A DNA stretch of 64,000 nucleotides from Voacanga thouarsii (taxonomy: Eukaryota > Streptophyta > Magnoliopsida > Gentianales > Apocynaceae), in NCBI GenBank assembly GCA_026120185.1, contig JANUWF010003376.1, positions 1,488,001 through 1,552,000 on the forward strand. The letters are read 5' to 3'. The notes under the pieces were generated by a model. That model was not told where the DNA came from. It saw nothing but the letters and a program-made list of their open reading frames with translations, and ran no database searches. The translations under genes were made by a program, and so were the position numbers. Numbering within the stretch: the first letter of the stretch is position 1; each line of letters starts with the position of its first letter. Positions 12,612 to 24,692 of this stretch are shown here, piece by piece.

Positions 12612-13140
12612 TCATCCCACAATTGATAGCTCATTCGTTGTCCCTGCACAATCTTACTGAACATGAATTTGCATTAGGTCGATATTGACAAGAGAATAAT
12701 CTTCTGCAAAAAGGTTACAATGACGTGAGATGCTAAATATATGTGCTAAATTCTGTGAGGACAATGGATGGACTTTAACCTCAAAACAAAGGGAGTCCAT
12801 TTTTTCTTTTCCAACCCATGCGGGACCGGAGCAGCCTCACCCCTCTGAGAGGATATGCACATAGTGGAACATGTCTGGATGATAAGCGTCCTCTCTTTAG
12901 ATGGGTTGTTCCTCTAACGGAATTTTCTGCTTGAAGGCCGCTTCATACCCTTTTTATTTTCTGTGTGCTCATGCTTGGCTTATTTAGTTTTTTCGTAATG
13001 AATCCTTCTGTCCTTTTTTTTTTTTAATACATTCCATATCTAGAATGGTTCTAGGCTTTGGCTGATTAAGCATACGGAATGATAAACTTTATGGTTTGAA
13101 TGTTGATACTAATCCCAAGTGTTAGAGGTCTAACAAAAAG
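12612..13140. other. Flank of solo LTR; part of the unrecognised minus-strand region
   Basis: After the TCATC duplication the interrupted minus-strand sequence resumes to about 13000. From 13000 to 13140 I see only AT-rich sequence with a T run near 13015. Confidence 0.4.
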
Positions 13141-13800
13141 TTAAAAATATATTATCACAAACAGCATACATAAAAAAAAAAAAAAAAAAGCTAAATACAC
13201 AACATGCCATATAAACATGTTGAACACCTGCCACAAATAGCTGAACACCTTACACACCCATGTTAAAACAATCCCAGGCATTTGGTAAACCTGTACTAGG
13301 TAGTGCATGAACATGCCACATAAATATATGAACAATTACTACAAATACATAAATAACATACATAACCTTATGAACACAATCTTCAACATATAGCCAACCT
13401 TTTACAACCACATGAACACAACCACACAAGCACATGAATACCGACTACAAATACATGAACAGAATATATAACCACATGAACACAATCCTCAACATATAGC
13501 AAACTTTTCACAACACATGAACACAACCACACAAATACATGAACATAATACATAACCATATGAACACAATCCTCAACATATAGCCAACCTTTCACAACCA
13601 TATGAACATTGCCACACAAATACATGGACACATGCTACAAATACATGAACAACATATATAACCACATGAACACAATCCTTAACATATAGCCAACCTTTCA
13701 CAACCACATGAATGCAGCCACACAAACACTTGGGCAAATGTAAACCTGCACTAGTTACCTCGTGAACAAGCCCCACAAACACCACAAGTTCGATTAAGAC
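13141..13800 (+). repeat. CA-strand minisatellite, array 1
   Basis: Units such as CACATGAACACAATCC followed by TCAACATATAGCCAACC recur at about 13373, 13469, 13562 and 13671, a period near 95-110 bp. Smaller units are ACACAAATACATGAACA. Two diverged copies of the long-array unit (CCTGTACTAGGTAGTGCATGAAC near 13290, CCTGCACTAGTTACCTCGTG near 13746) tie it to the arrays at 38040 and 39330. Apparent minus-strand proteins here are translations of the repeat. Confidence 0.85.
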
Positions 13801-14089
13801 CATATGATATTAGATAAATGTAGTCAACAATAATGTATTACCATTATTCCCATATATCGACAACAATACGAGTAACAAATCCTCGACAAACAACAATCGT
13901 TCATCCTCATTTAATATCTATTAAACATCTAACAGCAACATATGCAACTATAAGTCTTTAAACTAGTCCTAGATTTTTGGATATGAATAGAAATAACCGA
14001 ATAATAATTCCCAAATCTTTAGATAGTGATAGGCCAGGATAGATCTCCAGTGCTTTGTAGACCTAGCTAGGCAACTTCAACTCACGCCA
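13801..14089. other. Downstream of the Ulp1-like gene; nothing recognised
   Basis: AT-rich sequence between array 1 and the last recognisable exon of the minus-strand Ulp1-like gene. Confidence 0.4.
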
Positions 14090-14099
14090 TAAGCATTCT

Positions 14100-15256
14100 C
14101 ACTTCTCATTTGCAGTGGCTCTTATCAATGCCCCGAAGACTACACATGGTAGCGATTGGCGTTAACCTATCCAGTTGCGTTTCAACAAACCACAAAATTA
14201 AATCCATGTACGTAGAAGAGATGAAATTGAAATGCGATATTAGCACTTTCCTCTTGGATTATCTTGGTCACAAATGAGTCAATTCGACCCCACTGCACTG
14301 TTCTAAGAATTGTATAGCCATAATTCTAGTGTCACACCTAATAACGAGTAATAACAAATAGCATACAAACACGATTAGATAAAGAACATCAATGCAACTC
14401 TTTCGCAATTGTGGATTACTTAATTGAAAGCTTACTCCATGTTTGTGCTATATCAGGATACACTGGCTACATAAATCTTGAATGGCCTAGACAACGGGTA
14501 CATGAAGGGGTATAGTAGTCTTGGGATCGTATCGAAGACACGTCCCTGCAATTTAAATAAGAAAAATAGCATCCTTTTAAATTTTCCTTAATTTTTGTGT
14601 ATATAACAAAGGATCAATCATAAGACATTGAATTTTAATGATTGAAGTAAAATAGGGAGAACAAACCACAAATTCGGTAAGTGTTGAAATAGACATCGGT
14701 GATGTTGCAGGGGTAGGGTCAAGAATATCGATCCGCCTCATTGTAGCATCAATTGAAAGAACAAACCATATGGTGTTCACCTTGAACAGAATAAAAAACT
14801 ACATGTTTAACGAAGAAACTAATCATGCCACATAAACACGAAATTCAAGCAAATTATAATAACAATATTTAATGCCAATGAAATAAATTCAAAAATAAGA
14901 ACAGGGGTTAGCCATATACCAAATCATGTCAGGTAAAATCAAACCCTAACTTGGCAGAATCGAAGGAGTCCTTGAATTCTTTGACAAGGACCAATATTGC
15001 TATCTTCTTAGTCATTATCAACATCAATTTACCCTGGTAGTATACGGTTAAATCTATGGAATTAGCTTTGACTTTATTGTTAGTTAATCCCTTGTACATA
15101 AGACAATTGCTCAAAATGTTAAAAAAAAAAAAAAGATTATTTGGTTACAACAGTTTGAATGCCAAAGATGTATCTTACGCGCGACCCATGCCATGTAGTT
15201 TGGTTGAGCAAGTCCACGCAGCAACCCATTAGCTGGCCATAAGTAAAAAACAAAAC
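14100..15256 (-). pseudogene. Ulp1-like gene, C48 peptidase exons with altered catalytic residues
   Basis: Blocks are NGLLRGLAQPNYMAWVARKI (15256-15125), NDNKVKANSIDLTVYYQGK-like (15110-14929), VNTIWFVLSIDATMRRIDIL, DP (14797-14577), and CDTRIMAIQFLEQCSGVEL (14335-14280). In Ulp1-type peptidases the third block is normally HW.L..ID....I.ILD and the fourth DCG..A..FLE. Here the His before Trp is Ile (TIW) and the catalytic Cys and Gly of DCG read TR. Remaining hydrophobic spacing still fits. Exons end near 14100; array 1 follows. Confidence 0.6.
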
Positions 15257-15329
15257 TATAATAAGTCTTTAGAAATAGAACACACATGAAAAGAGACATA
15301 AGATGAATATGAACAATAAGTTCAGTACC

Positions 15330-15992
15330 TTCCTTATCACATGCTCCACCTTATAGAGATAAGTAAGATCACTGTGGTTCAGCGCATGGCCATACATTTG
15401 AACAAGGACCTCGCTTAAAAATGGAATAGGAAATTACATCAGATAATTTTTTTGGATTGACACGAAATAATAGAATAAAGGGTTAACATCAATTACAATA
15501 TTTGAATTAGAAACAACCTTGGCTCACGACTTGGATCCCAAGCTTATTTGCCAGTTTTTTTTAAGATCGAGCAACTTCCCACCAATGGCCTTAACAAACT
15601 CATTTGAATCTAAGATTTTGTTCTTTGTTGTCCTTCTTAGGGGAGGAGACATTGTCAAAGTATCATGCTATTGGTGGGCGATAGGAGACAATGGGGAACT
15701 ATATGGCTCATCTTGAGTGCAATATTGACTTCGACTGCTCTTTCGGATAGAGGGGGTGGGGATCATCCGCTCCTCATAAGTCGTTGGTGCATTGATGACT
15801 ATCGAATTTGTTGCGCTTGTCTGCCCCACTACTTCTCTGCCGTACTGATCTCTAATTCGGTTGCTTCTACAAAGAGAGGTCATGCTACTAACAGGGGGCC
15901 CTGCATGCCTTTCTCGGGCCATTTTTGATGTTACACTCCATGGTGGTGAAGAGGCTCCGGAAGGGGGTTGTGGGGGGGTTGTCATCATTATC
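15330..15992 (-). pseudogene. Ulp1-like gene, Pro/Ser-rich linker and start of peptidase region
   Basis: A frame of about 109 codons (15997-15668) is rich in Pro, Ser, Thr and Arg. It is followed in another frame by NEFVKAIGGKLLDLKKNWQ (15615-15540) and, after a likely intron, SEVLVQMYGHALNHSDLTYL, YKVEHVIRK ending at AAG|GTACT near 15330. I cannot assign a domain to the linker. The last block looks like a genuine exon. Confidence 0.5.
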
Positions 15993-16019
15993 GTCATTGT
16001 AATAACCCGTCGCTCAAAG

Positions 16020-16021
<2 letters not shown>

Positions 16022-16055
<34 letters not shown>
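16022..16055. repeat. (TA)n microsatellite in solo LTR II
   Basis: About 17 uninterrupted TA units just inside the 5' end of the LTR. Confidence 0.9.
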
Positions 16056-16058
<3 letters not shown>

Positions 16059-16435
16059 AAATTAATGATATATTCTCCCTTCCTTATTATTAATAGTATT
16101 ACTAAGGCTATAAAGTAATAATATTATTCCTAATGTTATAGAATGGCCATCCCTAGTGCTATTATTATTAATAATAGTATTATTAGTATTATTACTAATA
16201 TTGTTATTATTTTATTCTATTCTATTTTATTTTACTTTATTCTACTATCATTATTATTGTAGTTTAATGATAATATTATTATTACTTTTATTCTATTATC
16301 CATTACTATTATTTTTATATATCTATTATTTAATACAAATATTTCTTGGTAATACTAAATTATGGTATTATTAAATTCAATAATTATATTGAATTATTAT
16401 ATTATTTTTACTATTAGCATTTATATATGTATATT

Positions 16436-16470
<35 letters not shown>

Positions 16471-16489
16471 GTGTGTGTGTGTGTGTGTA
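16436..16489. repeat. (TG)n microsatellite in solo LTR II
   Basis: About 25 TG units with two TATG interruptions, in AT-rich sequence. Confidence 0.9.
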
Positions 16490-19400
16490 TAACAACTAAT
16501 ACTATAAATATCTTAATTTATATTATACTATATACAAGATATTTTAGGGGGCCCGTAAGAAATAAATGAAGATAGCCCACAAGCATGACAATTTTGACCA
16601 AGATTAACCATTCTTAGACTTCCTTAATTAAGCTTAATAAAGTTAAAACTAGATTAGGGCAAGTGATCATAATTAAGCTAAACTAGCTTAGGGTAAATTA
16701 ATCATGATTAAGTGTATATTAGCCCTAAGATGTTTTAAGAGATTCTATAAGTTTCTAAGAGGTTCTACAACCTTCTAGCATAATCCTTAATTTTCTTGTG
16801 AATACTAGAGAAGTCTAAAGACTTCTAGAAATGCCAACTCACCTTAAAGCAAGACCAAGAGGATTAAGCTCTATAAATAGAAGTAAGGAGGGGAGAATTT
16901 CAGTCAAAGCTGGGAGGAGAAGAAGAAAAAACCAGAAAAGTGAAGAGAGGAGAGGAAAAATAAGAAAAAGAGAGACTAGGGGAGAGAGGGAGATTTCCGG
17001 CAGCAAAGGAGCAAGGAGAAGACAACCGGCAGTAAGGAGGAAGAAAAAGAACCCTGCAGCAAGGAGAAAGGAATGAGAAGAAAGGAAGGAAAGGAGTATA
17101 CAGCTTTGCCCTCATCTTGGAAAGGTACGGGATCACTGTTAAAAAGCCTAAGAAAGTGATACTAGAAGTTGGAAGCTAGCTAATTGCATATGAATTGTTG
17201 ATGTTGAGTAATAAAAATACTTTAGTGTTGTGATAGATGTTGGATTGACCGGTTGGTGTGGTGATGGGTTAAGCATAGTTTTCAGTTTATTTGAGCTGTA
17301 TTGGAGTGATGGTATGCTGAACATTTGAAAAGAAAAATGATGGAAGTGATAAAGAAAACAAGGACAGCCATATGTTATTAACAACTCACTAGCTTGTGAT
17401 GTTTGAAAATATCAAAGGAAATCTGAGTAGATATGACTGGAAATTGAGCATAAATGATCCTAAACATGTCCTAGACTAGTTAGAAAGGATTTGGAGCAAG
17501 TTGTGAGGAGGTTTTGAGGGTTTTGAATGGTTAAAAGATCATGAATAGTAAGAATGGTAAAAGCTGTTAAAAATTTACTAGTTTGGTAAGTTTGGAATAA
17601 TTTGTTTGTTTGAACAAAAGAGAAGTACTGGGCATGAAAACATATTATAATACTGATATTGGGATGTTAAATGAAGTATTGAAGGGTTTAAATGAGGTAG
17701 GATATGTTGAAGAAACCATGGGAATAAGTTAAAACAAGTTGAGCTCCTAAACTATAATTGTGAATTTCAACTCGGGACAGTAATCTTAGCTGCAAAACTG
17801 AATAAAATAGAAGGATATTTGAATATCCCATGACCTGAATTTCATAGAGAAATGTCCTAGGAGTATTTTGGAAGTAATTTTACCTCATTTGGATCTGTAA
17901 CGAAAGAGATATGTATAAAACACTGGAAGATGGCAAAACTGAATTCCAAAGCTCGGAACAGTGGAAGTAACTGAGAAATTGTACAAAATGGGATGGATAT
18001 TATTTGTCTCATGACCTGAAAGTGATATAGGGATGTCTTAAGAAAATTAGGGAAGTATCCTCACCTTATTCGGACCTATATTGAATAAGTTATGTGAAAA
18101 ATGATGAAGGGTGGTAAAGCTGTAAAACCAAGAAAACCACCAAAGGCATTAATCCATTTATTTCTTCAAGAAAGTCTTAGAAACCTTATTAGAACCATTA
18201 AGCATTTGAACTCATTAAGTAATAATACGGAGATATACTAATGGTGTAGGTGAATCAAGTCGAGAGAACTCCTTTAGGACTATACACGAGTATAACTTCG
18301 ACCTATTATACAAGGTGAGTCCCATTGATTTCTAAACCTTTTTAAAGGCTAATGTGCTTTGATTTTCTATAAAATGCTATGGTTTATGCCATTTTGGAAA
18401 TCCTCGAATATGTGTAAGGTTTACATGGCAACGTTTGCTTTTATGCTATTTCAGACTCGAATAAATTTCATATTCAACTTGGAAACCTTACTGGATGTTT
18501 AAAACACGAATTTTGTGAATTTAGTCCTTTTTAGATTAAATATTTGGGATTTCTGAAAAATGGTAAATTTTGAAATTGGGTTTTTGGAGAATAATCCAAA
18601 TATCCTTATTGGAATATTTTATGAAAACTCTTGGAACTCGGGTATTTAGTAAATGACCAAAATATCCTTATTGAAACTTTTACAAATATTTTTCAAATCA
18701 GGTAAGGGTAAAATGACCCGGATACCCTCAAAAAGTCTTTTGGAATCTGGCATGGGTGAAATGACCCGAATACCCTTGGAAAAATGACTTTTGTGATCAA
18801 GTACAGGGAAAATAACCTAGTTGCTTTTGGAAACACGTTTTGATGTGTGAATAGAACCTTTTATCTGGTTTCAACATGATTTTGGAAAATGTTGTTTTGG
18901 CCCCAAAAATGTTTTGATTTGAAGATCCTGTGGGATCAGATGACCCTCTGGCCTGATCAGTCAGATAGGGTTGGTATTGTTGCATTGAGTACTTAGCAAG
19001 GACTTTGACCTTTGTACTAGTTCATGTTAGAGATAGACGACTCCAAGCAACCTGGCTAGTTCTGGGGATTGTTTTACTCCAAACAGGGTGACAGGACATT
19101 GGGATAAGTCGTCCTGGCTAGCCGTTTAGTCCCTGGCAATTGCTGTGTTTGTGAACGCGTTTGTGAATGCTTGTTGTTTTGAGTCATTCGCTGGAATAAG
19201 GATGGGATGTTTGGGGCATTTGACTCCTTGCCACCTTGATGGTGATTGACGTCAGGATTGGGACCCCTGGCTGATGGTGGCAAGTAAAAGATCTCTAAGT
19301 GCACGGTGAGGTACATTTGTACGCTGCTCACCTTTTCGGCCTGACACAGGTGACATGCTATAAGGCGCAGTCCCTGGCACAAGAAACCGTGCAGCCGAAG

Positions 19401-19993
19401 GCGAAGTTCTTTGAACTTTGCACGCGGGTCGCACTTTTAAAAGGGGAAGAACCCGCAATTTATTAAAATGAGGGGCCATATGTTTGGAAATTACTGTTTT
19501 TCGAACGGACATGATAAAATGACCTGAACTTATCAATCACTGCTACTTTCCCTATTATAAAATTTACTTCAGCAAAGATTTTGAAAATCGTCTTACTCTT
19601 CTAAGAAAAACACTGGCACACACATGGGACTCACTGAGTATACCACTCACATGTTTGTCTCTTTTTTTAGGGATTGGAGCTGAAGAATAACGACGGTACT
19701 CCAAGACTTCTTCTATAGCTCTGGATAGCAAATCCTTTGGAGTGATCATTGTATATAGACTACGAGATGTTTCAGCTTATGTATTTTGGGAACTATGACA
19801 ATGTACAATCGTGACTCATATGTTTATATAAATAAAGAGCATGATTCATAGATTTACTTAAATTTTGACTTTACCTGCTTACTTTAAGTTTAAATCGTTA
19901 TAAAGACCCCTAGTCTGAGACTTCAGATGGGGCGACATCCTACCTGAGCCCGGCCCACTACAACAGGAAGAAAATGTGGGGTGTTACAGTCAT

Positions 19994-20384
19994 CCTCCTC
20001 CTCCTCCTCATCCTCCTCCTCATCCTCACTACTAGACCTATTGGAGGGCCCTATAGTGTCTGTCATATCCCAGGGATCTTCCCCTTCCCGCATCTGCCTT
20101 AACCTTATTAAACGGCACAGGAGATCCGCTCCACATAATATGCCGGCATCCTCATTCACTACAGGGGCATTGCTTGTGGTGCACAGACTCCGTATAGTTT
20201 GTAAAATACTATCTGCTTCGAACAAGCAGTAGTCATAAAGAGTTTCGGACTATTTTTGCAAAAATTGAAAAAATAATCAGTTTGTGTAAGCAAAATAATA
20301 AACAATAAAGAGTACAATTTATAGCTACAGTGGGGCCAACAACCTTCGCAACCTCCTTAAAAATACGGCCTGCATCTGGATGCA
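19994..20384 (-). pseudogene. Ulp1-like gene, linker exons between two solo LTRs
   Basis: 20384-20290 completes the exon interrupted by LTR III (VHPDAGRIFKEVAKVVGPTV). The block 20230-19994 is open: MFEADSILQTIRSLCTTS, then GADLLCRLIRLRQMREGEDP, then an acidic run of Glu and Asp. The acidic run is encoded by (GAG/GAT)n and is cut by LTR II at 19993; it continues at 15992 with more GAT/GAC codons. Acidic, low-complexity linkers before the peptidase are usual in this family. Confidence 0.55.
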
Positions 20385-20640
20385 CGTGGTGTGAAACCCC
20401 ACCTAAAGCCAACCCTAGAGTAAGAGGGTTGAGATATATATAATATCATTTTGAATGAATATATATATATATATTTTTGAATGATTTTGTGTGCTTTAGA
20501 ATTATGATTTATAGGTTAAAAGGCTTAGTTATACTTATTGAGTAAGAATGGTAAAATGGTAATTTTGATTGAGGTCAAAATAGGAAGATAACTTGAGGAT
20601 TAGATAAGAAGAATATTTGGGTGAGAAAATAAGAACAAGA

Positions 20641-20712
20641 GTTAGTGTGATTAAGTGGTTAGAGCTTTGTGAATTAATCGCTAAGGTCATGAGTTCAAAT
20701 CCCATAATTTAA
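20641..20712 (+). ncRNA. tRNA-related (SINE-like) Pol III promoter boxes
   Basis: TGATTAAGTGG at 20648-20658 resembles an A box and AGTTCAAATCC at 20692-20702 a B box, with about 33 nt between, and GTTAGAGC / CTAAGGTCATGAG in tRNA-like positions. The acceptor ends do not pair, so this is not a tRNA gene. It may be the head of a tRNA-derived SINE or a tRNA-like piece inside the LTR. I did not find flanking repeats. Confidence 0.4.
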
Positions 20713-22285
20713 GTTTTTATCATGATTACCTTAGTTGAGTTTGAATTTTTGTTTTCTTGCATTCCCTAAAGATAGGAGTGTTGTCTTAGGGGAGATATGA
20801 AGAGAATGTCCTAATCCTATCATCATGTCCTAAAAAAAATTCTAGAGGAATTCTTGTCGTTTTATTACCTCTAGCTTGTCCTAACACCTTCATGAATTAA
20901 ATTTGTCAAAATTTATCAAAATCCATCTTTTTAATTCCAAAAAATTCAGCAATGATTCCTTGTCTTTAAATTTTGAAAATGGATCTTGGAAGTTGGAGGA
21001 TTAGCTGAAAACAGGAGAGGAGTTAGGGAAGGTTCCCAAGTGAAATTAATCTCCATTGTTGAACCTTCAAACTCCACTCCATAGTGTTCATATTCTTCAT
21101 GGAAGAAATTTGGAAATTTTCTAGATTTTGGGCAGCCTAACTTCCGAAAAACTCAGCCAACTTTCTTACTCATTTGTTACCAGAAAAATGACCAATTTAT
21201 TCAGCTGGAAGAATTGAGAATTCTGTGCAATTCGGACTACACAAAAAATGTGCAAACCAGAAAAAATCTAGGCAGTTTTCGCTGCATAGCAGCCTGGAAT
21301 CGAAGCTGTTTCTTCTACCTTCAAGCCAGAAAAATTCCTCTGTTTTTCCTCCATAAAGAAGGCTGGAAACTAGACTTAAAAGACCCTCAAACACTTCTCA
21401 AAAACCTCTGCAAATCGAGCTAGAATATTGCAGAAAAACTATACAGAAATTTGCAGCAAAACATTCAAACCATAGACCATCATGAAACTAGAAATTTCCA
21501 GCTTTGTTCCCTTAAAGCCTTGGCCGAAAACCACCCTCAAACCTCTGTAAATTGACCGTTGTTCATCCATAAACAAAACACCATTAACCCCTCCACTTAC
21601 CTTGCACACTTGGACTCCATAACCACACCTTAAATGTCTCATAAGATCACTCCATTCAAACTTCAATTTGAACTGCAAAAATTTTCAGCATTTGCTCCAT
21701 GAAAACACCCTTGTTCTAAGCTTCATAACCAGGAATTCCTCTGCCATTGAGCTCTAAATTTTAGCCAGCCTTAGAGCTATATTAACCTTCATTCATTTTA
21801 GCAAAATCAAACAGTCCAATCGGCTCCATTGCAACTCCAAGAAACCTCCATCAAGCAAACACCATTAACATATCCTATAACTCAAACCATTCCTCAAATC
21901 TCTCCATTTGAATTTCAAACAACCAAAATTTTCTCTTCCTCTCTAAGTTGAAAACCGAAATCCCTGAACTCCCTCAACCATTTCGCTAGCACTCTCCAGA
22001 AATTTGTGCACAACCTTTCTCAAATTCTCTCCATTTTCACCAAGAACACACACTACCTTTCTTCAAGCCAAAATCCACTCTAAACACCTCCAATCCCTCT
22101 CAAAAACTCCAGAATACTCCCTAGAGTTCATTTCTAGAATTTATAACATCAAATCTTGAAAATAGAAATTGGCATTTGGACAAAAACCAGTTTTCTTTCT
22201 TGAAGTCTCAAGAACATCATCAAGGTAACCAAGAACAACTCTTTTGTACATCTTATTCCATTCAACCTATAACGTATCATGCTAA

Positions 22286-22287
22286 TG

Positions 22288-22320
<33 letters not shown>

Positions 22321-22329
22321 TCTCTCTCA
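22286..22329. repeat. (CT)n(CA)n(CT)n compound microsatellite
   Basis: Runs of CT, CA and CT in succession inside giant solo LTR III. Confidence 0.9.
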
Positions 22330-23029
22330 GCTAAAATGATGGACTACAACCATGGCCATTTTCCTCCCCTCATGGACAATTCAAGACTCGCAATCGCGTG
22401 GACCTTCTTGAATCTTCATCGAAGTAAACATCAACCAAGTATTTCTCCTTAATCCTTCTTTTTAATTCTGAATTCATGTCTCTTAGATGTTGATAGGGAG
22501 AATAGAATATGAATGGGGGATTGAGTATATGCATATGTATGAAGGAGTTGAGATTAGGACATGAGAATGGATAATCATGATTAAGCTATATGGAATTCCT
22601 TGAGAATCAATGTGTGTTCATTATGTCTTAAGAAATTATGGATGATTAAAGCATGCTAGATGTTATGACACATTTGGTAGATAGGATTTTCATGTTCTTA
22701 CCTTTATGGAAGCCATGATTATGATTATGTTTAATAGAGATTTGGCCATGTGATAGTATGTATGGATTTAAGCCTATGTTCATGAATGGATTAGTTTGTT
22801 GTTTAATGTTGGAGAATATGTTCATGATTCTTGTTGAGCAATAGGTAAACCATGATTATGTTCTTATTGATCCTAGGTTATTTTAATTAACAAAATTTCG
22901 TTACCTTAATTAAAATTATTATTATATTATTCCTCTAAAGATTTTGAAATTCCTAGGAAGTTTTGGAAATGGAATATTAAATGAAATGTTGATATTTTAC
23001 TAGTCAAATAAATAATATCTTTTATTAAA

Positions 23030-23034
23030 AATAA

Positions 23035-23059
<25 letters not shown>
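23030..23059. repeat. (TA)n microsatellite in solo LTR III
   Basis: About 14 TA units. The surrounding 22.9-23.4 kb is extremely AT-rich with no gene. Confidence 0.85.
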
Positions 23060-23065
<6 letters not shown>

Positions 23066-24692
23066 GGTCTTTTATATAAGTAATAATAATAAATAAAATA
23101 TTAATGACCTTGTAGACCATAGTTCAAACTTTTACCTATATTCATAAATATTATTTATATTTAAAATTTATTTGTTATCTATTAACCAAAAATGTAATAA
23201 AATTTATTTATTACTAATTATTTATTATCTATTAAAAATTAAATTGTAAATTTATTATTTATTTATAATAAAACTATTTTTTTTAAAAATTACCATTTAC
23301 TAATATTAATTATGATTATTCAACATTTAAACCCTAGTTTATTTATTAACAATAGTACTCAAGATTTATTATTTTAACCTATAACTTATTAGTAATTATT
23401 TTACAACTCCTAGTTATTTTAACTTATCAAGCTAGACTTATTTTATAAAATTCTTTATCAGCTAGCCTTAAAGCTTAGGACATTAAGGTCAAGATTGTAA
23501 TTAGTTGAACTAGGAATTATTTGTGTAAGGCTAGTATAGCTCGAGTATAACCTTATGTCTTGTGTTTACCCCAGGCGAGGTTAGGTCAGTCTTGGAAGAT
23601 TGTTGAAATTCGAGCAAGCAAAGGATCAGGTAAGCTCCTGCATGAACTTATTTGAAGACAAAAAATTACTGTGGCAAGCCAAATGCGATGTGTATGGACA
23701 TTCATTTTGTAAAGGTAATTAAAGACTGTTTTTCCTTTTATTTTCAGTCAAGCAAATCATTTAAAAATTAAACAAGCAGTTTTACACAAAATGCTAAACT
23801 CTTTCTCAAACCCAACTTTGACAAGAATTTAGAAACTCTTAAATATTATTTTCAAGTAAATCAATGTATGATCAATTTTCTCCCAAGTGGGACAATCAAC
23901 GTTGAGTACTCAATAAGAATAGACTACTAGGACTAGTTTTTGAAGGGTTAGGGTAAGCCTCTGAGTAGGTGACCACCTCTGATGGGTGAGTCCTTCCTGG
24001 ATAGGATGCTAGTCCGGTAGGTCATGCCGGTCCGAGCTAGCAAGTTCAGTCATGTGGACTGTATATTTCTGGAGTGGACAATCGGTAAGTTTGGGTGTAG
24101 AGATGGAGGAGTATCTCACTTGGTAGGCCATACACCTACCTTTTGTCAATTTGCACAAAATGTGGCATTCTAATCGTTATATGGTCATGGGGCCCAACGT
24201 GTGGTAACTTATGGCTACCTCATGAGTGGTTGTATTTATTGCGCACATGTATGGTTTGAAAAGCAAAACGCCACTCTTTATTTTTAATATTTATTTAATG
24301 CTTGCCAACACTTTCTCTTATGGAATTTTACAACTTGCATACACGAACTGTTTTACCTAAAACACTCAAAGTACACACGGGCTTACTGAGATTTTTATCT
24401 CATCGCCCTTTTATGCCATATTTTCAGGCCGACCCTACTGTCGAGGTCAATAGCTAGAATTGTTGCCTTTGTTTTGAAGACTTTATGTTATTTTTCTTAT
24501 GTGTTGTTTTGAGAGATGATAGCAAACAATTTATTTTAGATTTGTTCATGTATTTTTGGGTTGTAATAAGTTTAATTTAAAAATAGTTCTTTTATTTTCC
24601 TTTATGTGAGCTAGTTATAAAGATCCCTTGTCCTATGGATGGGGCGACATCCCCGGCCCTGTCGGGCCTAGGTAGTGGAGTGTTACACCTGG

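Larger units (their letters stand above)
9110..13000 (-). pseudogene. Unrecognised degraded multi-exon coding region, split by a solo LTR
   Basis: Read on the minus strand, several stretches stay open with few stops and look coding, but I do not recognise the protein. From 5' to 3' they are: 12.9-12.6 kb (KKKWTPFVLRLKSIHCPH), continuing across the LTR insertion to 10.7 kb (LFDNLLFDVLADKGG, then AEYIVELARQAHSWS in another frame), 10.2-10.09 kb (DIKKAWDPPAAAITKGVHVL), 10.06-9.86 kb (EWAGVGTSIYIWNAYQVIGG), and 9.58-9.11 kb, where a helix-rich part (INYRAIKKKVEQLEHGDFKS) ends at a good donor (GGGAAAA|GTGAGT). Three stops fall in this last part. It sits between the left GT array and the 13141 CA array, so it could be a gene of a small MULE. 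The exon model is inferred. Confidence 0.3.
15998..19988 (+). mobile_element. Giant solo LTR II (3,991 bp)
   Basis: It starts TGTAATAACCCG and ends GGGGTGTTACA, flanked by exact GTCAT at 15993-15997 and 19989-19993. Removing it restores an uninterrupted acidic run of the Ulp1-like gene. From 18300 onward it parallels LTR I (GATTTCTAAACC, CCATTTTGGAAAT, AATGACCCGAATACCCTTGG, CACTCACATG, TTATAAAGACCCCTAGTCT). The 5' part holds (TA)n and (TG)n tracts and a purine-rich leader near 16900-17100. No pol or second LTR is present. Confidence 0.8.
20390..24687 (+). mobile_element. Giant solo LTR III (4,298 bp)
   Basis: It starts TGTGAAACCCCACC and ends GGAGTGTTACA. Flanks are CGTGG (20385-20389) and CCTGG (24688-24692), one mismatch. 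The junction is supported because an exon of the Ulp1-like gene continues in frame across it. The 3' part has the same landmarks as LTRs I and II: CTTACTGAG near 24383, TTATAAAGATCCCTTGTC near 24612 and GGGGCGACATCC near 24640. It is the most diverged of the set. A tRNA-like pair of boxes and two microsatellites lie inside. Confidence 0.75.

Noticed and set aside
13141..13803. Repetitive minus-strand frames with VVKGWLYVEDCVH-type repeats
   Set aside because: Translation of minisatellite array 1; the unit length and drift explain it, and no start, splice or family signal supports a gene.
16831..17136. Arg/Lys-rich plus-strand frame and its Ser/Pro/Phe-rich reverse
   Set aside because: Both are read from the purine-rich leader of giant solo LTR II; composition alone explains them.
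20641..20712. Functional tRNA gene
   Set aside because: A and B boxes are tRNA-like but the acceptor and other stems do not pair.
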